DNA of 12,118 nt, taken from NCBI GenBank assembly GCA_016758965.1, contig JAEPRB010000591.1, positions 1 through 12,118 on the forward strand. The letters run 5' to 3'. Numbering within the stretch: position 1 is the first letter of the stretch; each line of letters opens with the position of its first letter. A program made the translations under genes and the position numbers. The notes under the pieces were generated by a model, which made no database searches, was not told the DNA's origin, and saw only the letters and a program-made list of their open reading frames with translations. Shown piece by piece: positions 7,573 to 12,118 of this stretch. This DNA comes from Circinella minor (lineage: Eukaryota > Mucoromycota > Mucoromycetes > Mucorales > Lichtheimiaceae).

Positions 7573-9093
7573 TTGAGCAAAGAAAATACAAAACACGTGC
7601 TTACACCATATATACAAAAAACTCCTCCCTTTCAAATAAAAAACGATACAAAACCTATTGCCTCCATAAAATCATCTACAGGTATCATACTGTCACCAAA
7701 TAAACACCATAAGAACCGCCCTTTCATACTTGATCTTTTGATACCAGCATCGCCTAGTAGTAAACGGATTCGACAATCCTTGATTCCAAATCGGCAATCA
7801 AAAATCCCAACCTTTAAAAAAATCCGCGCCATCTCACCACCTCATAACTCACCTATCAATATGGGCGTAGAACCCACCAAAAAACGCACCGCCACCTCTA
7901 CTATTAGCCCTTACAATACTCGGGCAGAAAAAGCAGAAAAAGATAAAAAACAACAAGAAACTCAAAAAACCCAAGAAAAAAATATAAAAATAATGGAAAA
8001 AGAAAAACTTGCAGATGGTTTCTGTGAGGAATTTCAAATTAATTTTGACCTTGCACAAGCCCAAATTAATTGTATTACCTGTCAACAAATAGGTACTATT
8101 ATTATCGCTCCCGATACTAATGCTAGCTATAGTCCGCCTGCACCAATGTTACGCTGCACAAATTGCGGTGGACATTTTACCCATAAACAATTTTTAGAAG
8201 TAATTGTTCAAGTATCAACAATTATTAAAAAACATCAAGAAACCAAAGCCGTTACCAAATCTGATGATATGGATTTTTTTATTCATAATTTTCCACAACT
8301 CCCAGATTATCTCCAAGCTATTCATAAAAGATTGGATAAACATGATGAAATGTTTGAGGAACTTGTAAAATTACAAAAAAAGGTAAGTGAACTTACAGAT
8401 GCTAATAATAGCTTACAACAAAAAAACAAAAAACTAGAGCATGAACTTGCTACTTTACGTAGCACAGAACAAATTAACCCCTCTACTGGCTCCCAAGCAT
8501 CAAAATATGCCTCTGATACAGATAGCAGCAACACTAATAATAATAATAATAATAATAACCACAACAAAAATAATTCTTCACCATCAGTACCAACAATAAC
8601 AAAATCACCCACTCCATCTTATGCTCAAATGACAGCACGCAAAGTTACCAATAAAAAGCCAACTACACGTCAAGTTCAAGCAGCAGCCCGCAAATTAGCA
8701 CCATCAACCCAAAGTGGATTTAAATTTGTATATCTTCACCAACATCACCGTATGACAATTAAACAATTACGTGACATTCTTCGTAAACTTAAAATCAATA
8801 ACTCTCACATCCTCGATGTCCATTTTCCTGATCGTGGTGTAGTAGGTGTTTTGATTCACAATGATTATGAGTTAGAACTTACTGCCCAACTTAATCGCCG
8901 TGGAGTTCAACTTCATAATTCATTTGATCCTTGTCATCCTGACATTGTCCGTGACCCCGAATTTAAAGACAAATCAACTGAAGAACGAACTATACAAGCT
9001 AAAATTATTTTCAATAATACATGTAACCGCGCCATTAACTTTATCAAGACCCCACACATCAAACTTGCTATTGCTCGTAATTTCCTCCAATAA
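7573..9093 (+). CDS. LINE ORF1 protein (nucleic-acid-binding), probably ended early by a stop
   Basis: This is the likely RNA-binding, RNP-forming protein of the LINE. Numbered from the TTG at 7573, a basic N-terminal part is followed by a K/E/Q-rich helix (about 115-147), a zinc ribbon with Cys167-x2-Cys170 and Cys195-x2-Cys198, a coiled coil (about 247-296), an Asn-rich low-complexity linker (about 318-336), and a C-terminal block (about 382-506; GFKFVYLHQHHRMTIKQLRD, then ILDVHFPDRGVVGVLIH) resembling RRM-type ORF1 C-termini of fungal LINEs. The start is unclear. The frame is open from 7486 with no ATG until Met97 (7861), while an overlapping ATG frame at 7478 (MDKKGKVELLLLFMAMDALF) stops at 7574-7576, so a 1-nt indel may have destroyed the native start. 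The TAA at 9091-9093 is followed by 63 more in-frame codons, so the protein is probably truncated. Confidence 0.75.
   Translation: MSKENTKHVLTPYIQKTPPFQIKNDTKPIASIKSSTGIILSPNKHHKNRPFILDLLIPASPSSKRIRQSLIPNRQSKIPTFKKIRAISPPHNSPINMGVEPTKKRTATSTISPYNTRAEKAEKDKKQQETQKTQEKNIKIMEKEKLADGFCEEFQINFDLAQAQINCITCQQIGTIIIAPDTNASYSPPAPMLRCTNCGGHFTHKQFLEVIVQVSTIIKKHQETKAVTKSDDMDFFIHNFPQLPDYLQAIHKRLDKHDEMFEELVKLQKKVSELTDANNSLQQKNKKLEHELATLRSTEQINPSTGSQASKYASDTDSSNTNNNNNNNNHNKNNSSPSVPTITKSPTPSYAQMTARKVTNKKPTTRQVQAAARKLAPSTQSGFKFVYLHQHHRMTIKQLRDILRKLKINNSHILDVHFPDRGVVGVLIHNDYELELTAQLNRRGVQLHNSFDPCHPDIVRDPEFKDKSTEERTIQAKIIFNNTCNRAINFIKTPHIKLAIARNFLQ
8535..8558 (+). repeat. AAT microsatellite encoding poly-Asn
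   Basis: About eight TAA/AAT triplets in a row encode an Asn run in the ORF1 linker between the coiled coil and the C-terminal domain. The reading frame is kept, consistent with slippage in whole triplets. Confidence 0.85.
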
Positions 9094-9285
9094 GAATGGA
9101 TTTCCGAAAATGATTTTCAATCATATCTTGCACCAGAAAAATCAACTGATGTAAATGCATTAGCTGCTACTAATGCATTACGTCCTAATAGTCAATCACC
9201 ACCACCTCGTACTGAAACCATTGATTTGGATGATGATATGGATATTACCACAACTCAAGATAACACCACTACTACCACCATTTAA
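9094..9285 (+). pseudogene. In-frame ORF1 tail beyond premature stop
   Basis: Directly after the TAA at 9091-9093, the ORF1 frame continues open for 63 codons (EWISENDFQSYLAPEKS, a Pro/Ser part, then an acidic DDDMD stretch and a Thr run) to a TAA at 9283-9285. This second stop lies 2 nt before the ORF2 ATG, the tight spacing expected of a compact LINE. I infer that the first stop is a nonsense mutation and this is the original C-terminus, unless readthrough is used. Confidence 0.6.
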
Positions 9286-9287
9286 AT

Positions 9288-12118
9288 ATGAATAATAATA
9301 TAAATATAAACCACGATATTACTATTACAATATTTAACACCAATGGACTCGAAAAACAAACAATCAATACAATTACATCAACATTATCAACAACTACATT
9401 ATTATTTTTAACAGAAACATGGTTATTACCACCCAGCCGCATTCCAACTACATGGACACAACATCACACGTATGGTAAAAAAGTAGATAATTCCTTTCGC
9501 GGGTCGATGGGAATATCATTACTTGTACATCCTGATTGCCCATATCCTGTCACCCTTCTCCCCAATTCTTCTCCATATATTCTATCATGTCAAGTAGCTG
9601 GATATTTAATCCACTGCTTATATCTCCCCCCTCCTGGTCATGGCACCCTTTCCGATATAGAAGCCATAGAAATCATGTCACAATTACCAACAACCACTAA
9701 CCATAATCAAAACGGCACCATTATTTGTGGTGATATAAATGCACGCAACAAACAATTACTAGGGGATAAAAAGGACACTAACCGTGGACTTTATTTAAAT
9801 AACTTTATGATTGAAAATGGCTTTCAATGCCTTAATAGTACTTATGCTTATGGTGAACCAACCTTTATCAAACAAGATACTACAGGACGACTTTCTACAA
9901 GTATTGTTGATTTATTTCTTTGTAATGAGCCTTTGGATCAGGTAAGTATGCAAGTTCATAACGAGGCTGGCCTTGATTCCGATCATCGACCAGTAAGCAT
10001 CACGTTTGTATTACCATCCAATGTACCTACTATCCCACCACAAAATCACCCTCGACAACTTTGGAAGCTTGGTAAACTGATGGATCAAGATAAACTCGAA
10101 CAATATAAACATTTATGTCAAATTAATATTGAACCAATACATAATCAAATTACTGATTTTCTTGATGATAATAACATTCAACCTGATTTGGATCAACTTA
10201 CTGCTGATTTGAATTTTTGTATCTATAATGCTCTTGATAATTCTGTAGGTATTAGCCATCCAATTAAAACAGGTAATAAATGGTTTTGGAATGATGATCT
10301 TGAACGTGCATTTCAACAACGTGAACATTGTTATAGACAATGGACCCGTCATACTGGCCTTTTAAAAGCAGAATGGTATGATAAACATCAAGCAGCCGCC
10401 ATTAATTTTAAGTCTTTGGTTCGCCAACGTAAATACACCACCTGGCGCGAGTTTACTCACAAGTTATCAACTGATGATTTCACAAGAACAACAGCAACAA
10501 TCAAACGAATCCGTCAACATCGCACAAAAAGCCAGCCATTTAATGATCCTTCTGGTCCTGCTGCTGTGGCTACTAAAATGGCTCGTCATTTGGAAACTGT
10601 TTTTGCTGGCCAATACCTGCCGACTGTTCGTGCTGGTCCACCACCTCGTCCTTCTGGTCCATACCCCATTGATAATGATTGTCCGTTTACAATTGATACC
10701 ATTGAAGATGCATTAAAATCAGTAGCTCGTAAAAAGGCTCCTGGTTTAGATCATCTACGCGCAGAAATGTTTTCACCCATTATTTCTATCATTGCTCCTA
10801 CGATTACTGCCCTTTTTCAACTTTGTTGGAAATGGTCCCATACACCAATTTTTTGGCGTGTGGCTCAAGTTATTCCAATCCACAAAAAAGGTGATCATAC
10901 TGACCCAAAAAACTTTAGACCTATTAGCTTGACTTCGGTCTTGCGAAAAGTCATGGAAATATGTCTCTCTCCGTCTCTCCATAGTGATTCCTTGCCACTG
11001 GATATTGCTCAAGGTGGTTTTCGCCAACAACGATCTACCCTCGATCAAGTACTATGTCTTCACGAATTATCGATTCGTCATACTCGCATCACTGGTCAAT
11101 CTCCCTCCATTTGTGTATTGGATATTCTATCCGCATATGATACAGTTGATCGTAGTGTTATTTGGCGTGTTCTTGAATGTGATGTTCCTCCTCCTCTTCT
11201 TGGTCTTTTGCAAAGTCTTTTTGATGACGTTCATATTGAAGTATTAATCTCTGGTCATGTCTCCCATCGTTTCTCTCCCACTACGGGTGTTCTTCAAGGC
11301 TCCATTTTATCTCCTCATTTATATTCACTTTATATTAATTTGTTACCTCAAATACTGCGTGCACCTCTTTTTTCTTCTGATTCTGACAGTGATTCTGATT
11401 TTCTTCCTTCTTCTCTTTATAGTTCCTCCACTCGTCCAATTGCTGGCCACTGGATCAATGCATTATTATACGCCGACAATGTCATTCTTATTGCCTCACC
11501 TGACATTATGCAATCTCTTCTTGATCGTGCTGAACAACATTCTCTTCAACTTGGCTATCGATGGAATCCAACAAAATGTGTTGCCATCAATGCTACCGCA
11601 TCATCATCACCACCACTCACCTTATATAATCAGCCACTTTTTTCCACCTCTACATTTATCTACCTTGGTATTCCTTTCACCAATAAGGGTACCATTGACA
11701 CACCTCTTCTGATAGAACGCAATATCACCAGTACATTACATTCTATGCGTGTACTGCACCAGCTTAGTTGTAGTCCTGCTGGTTTCCCCCGTCATCTTTC
11801 AATTCAACTCTATAAACAATTTATTCGTCCAAAATTTGAATATGGATTAGCCATTGCCCGTTTCCGTCAAATTGATGCCAAAAGGCTTGATCGTGCTCAA
11901 GATAACTGCCTTCGTATGTTATTCGGCGGTCATAGCAAAGCTTCAACAATTGTCTTTCGTCATATGGGAAATATACCTACTATGTCAGAACGCATCGTTA
12001 CCCTTGGTGCCAAGTTTTTAAATCGATTATCCTATTTACCTGATGATGCATTAATTACTATGCTAAAACCATTCTTCACCAACAAACGTTTTCATCAACT
12101 TCCAAAATTACAACAAAA
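9288..12118 (+). CDS. LINE ORF2: endonuclease and reverse transcriptase (runs off right edge)
   Basis: ORF2 nicks target DNA and copies the element RNA there. I checked the frame from ATG 9288 to the right edge: 943 complete codons and no stop. The N-terminal exonuclease-endonuclease-phosphatase domain has FNTNGL (16-21), LTETWL with Glu43, GDIN with Asp149 and Asn151, IVDLF with Asp208, and the SDH triad (231-233), so all its catalytic positions look present. The reverse transcriptase has RKKAPGLDHLRAEM, AQVIPIHKKGDHTDPKNFRP, AQGGFRQQRSTLDQ, motif A VLDILSAYDTVDR (Asp612), GVLQGSILSPHLY, and a catalytic box reading YADN (728-731) where YADD is expected. A Ser-Asp repeat insert (FSSDSDSDSDFLPSS) lies between motif B and that box. 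After it come STFIYLGIPF and a thumb/C-terminal region (RLDRAQDNCLRMLFGGHS). Any RNase H or terminal zinc knuckle would be outside. The Asn731 change probably abolishes polymerisation. Confidence 0.9.
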   Translation, partial: MNNNININHDITITIFNTNGLEKQTINTITSTLSTTTLLFLTETWLLPPSRIPTTWTQHHTYGKKVDNSFRGSMGISLLVHPDCPYPVTLLPNSSPYILSCQVAGYLIHCLYLPPPGHGTLSDIEAIEIMSQLPTTTNHNQNGTIICGDINARNKQLLGDKKDTNRGLYLNNFMIENGFQCLNSTYAYGEPTFIKQDTTGRLSTSIVDLFLCNEPLDQVSMQVHNEAGLDSDHRPVSITFVLPSNVPTIPPQNHPRQLWKLGKLMDQDKLEQYKHLCQINIEPIHNQITDFLDDNNIQPDLDQLTADLNFCIYNALDNSVGISHPIKTGNKWFWNDDLERAFQQREHCYRQWTRHTGLLKAEWYDKHQAAAINFKSLVRQRKYTTWREFTHKLSTDDFTRTTATIKRIRQHRTKSQPFNDPSGPAAVATKMARHLETVFAGQYLPTVRAGPPPRPSGPYPIDNDCPFTIDTIEDALKSVARKKAPGLDHLRAEMFSPIISIIAPTITALFQLCWKWSHTPIFWRVAQVIPIHKKGDHTDPKNFRPISLTSVLRKVMEICLSPSLHSDSLPLDIAQGGFRQQRSTLDQVLCLHELSIRHTRITGQSPSICVLDILSAYDTVDRSVIWRVLECDVPPPLLGLLQSLFDDVHIEVLISGHVSHRFSPTTGVLQGSILSPHLYSLYINLLPQILRAPLFSSDSDSDSDFLPSSLYSSSTRPIAGHWINALLYADNVILIASPDIMQSLLDRAEQHSLQLGYRWNPTKCVAINATASSSPPLTLYNQPLFSTSTFIYLGIPFTNKGTIDTPLLIERNITSTLHSMRVLHQLSCSPAGFPRHLSIQLYKQFIRPKFEYGLAIARFRQIDAKRLDRAQDNCLRMLFGGHSKASTIVFRHMGNIPTMSERIVTLGAKFLNRLSYLPDDALITMLKPFFTNKRFHQLPKLQQ

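Larger units (their letters stand above)
7478..12118 (+). mobile_element. APE-type non-LTR retrotransposon (LINE), 3' end outside window
   Basis: Two consecutive open frames on one strand have the standard LINE order: ORF1 with zinc ribbon and coiled coil, then ORF2 with an apurinic-type endonuclease and a reverse transcriptase. The left boundary is uncertain. I place it at the earliest plausible ATG (7478), although the untranslated region probably starts further left. The right part, including the end of ORF2, the 3' tail and any target-site duplication, lies outside the window. The clade (L1-like, Tad-like or other fungal lineage) cannot be fixed by eye. Confidence 0.85.

Noticed and set aside
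7632..8612. Minus-strand ORFs opposite LINE ORF1
   Set aside because: They are low-complexity Phe/Leu-rich mirrors of the Lys/Asn-rich ORF1 codons, with no domain.
10378..11712. Plus and minus ORFs within 10113-11712
   Set aside because: They are shadows in other frames of the uninterrupted LINE ORF2, which holds the recognisable endonuclease and reverse transcriptase motifs.

Overview
The window looks like a transposon graveyard in an AT-rich eukaryotic genome. An early-diverging fungus (Mucoromycota-like) is the best fit. This rests on short GT-AG introns of about 60-70 nt, very AT-rich spacers, N/T/Q-rich proteins, and four classes of eukaryotic transposon side by side: a tnp2-like DNA transposon, a Tc1/mariner-like DNA transposon, a Pif1/Helitron-type helicase and an APE-type LINE. 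The taxon is inferred from recalled family resemblance, not from a search. No tRNA, rRNA, CRISPR array or bacterial operon signal was seen.

Layout. 1-122 is the truncated end of a degenerate short-unit repeat element. 125-1150 is AT-rich and gene-free, with one long palindrome. 1158-3170 (+) is a decayed, intron-containing tnp2-like transposase. 3171-4159 has no assignable gene. 4160-5328 (-) is a decayed Tc1/mariner-like transposase whose first exon and 70-nt intron can be read. 5679-5966 (-) is a small unrecognised ORF. 6135-6293 is a 22-bp-period degenerate array. 6305-6893 (+) is the C-terminal end of a Pif1/Helitron-type helicase, split by a 218-bp TA-flanked element at 6335-6552. 7181-7273 is an isolated GC-rich block of hairpins and direct repeats. 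About 7478 to the window end (+) is a LINE: ORF1 (zinc ribbon, coiled coil, RNA-binding-like C-terminus) and ORF2 (endonuclease plus reverse transcriptase), open to the right edge.

The most interesting signal is the 218-bp element. It begins CAGG, ends CCTG, is flanked on both sides by TA, and is built of degenerate 21-25 bp units. Removing it with one TA rejoins a helicase motif in frame. A second copy with the same AAAATCCTG|TA edge is cut by the left window border. It may be a TA-targeting non-autonomous element made almost wholly of minisatellite.

Decay is the second theme. Several inactivating changes (two TGA stops at likely arginine codons, a catalytic Asp to Asn in the Tc1-like transposase, and YADD to YADN in the LINE reverse transcriptase) can each be explained by one CpG transition. 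ORF2 nevertheless stays open for 943 codons, so the LINE insertion looks younger than the DNA transposons. The autonomous elements would make their own transposase or reverse transcriptase, but none seen here looks fully functional. No cooperative host pathway is visible.
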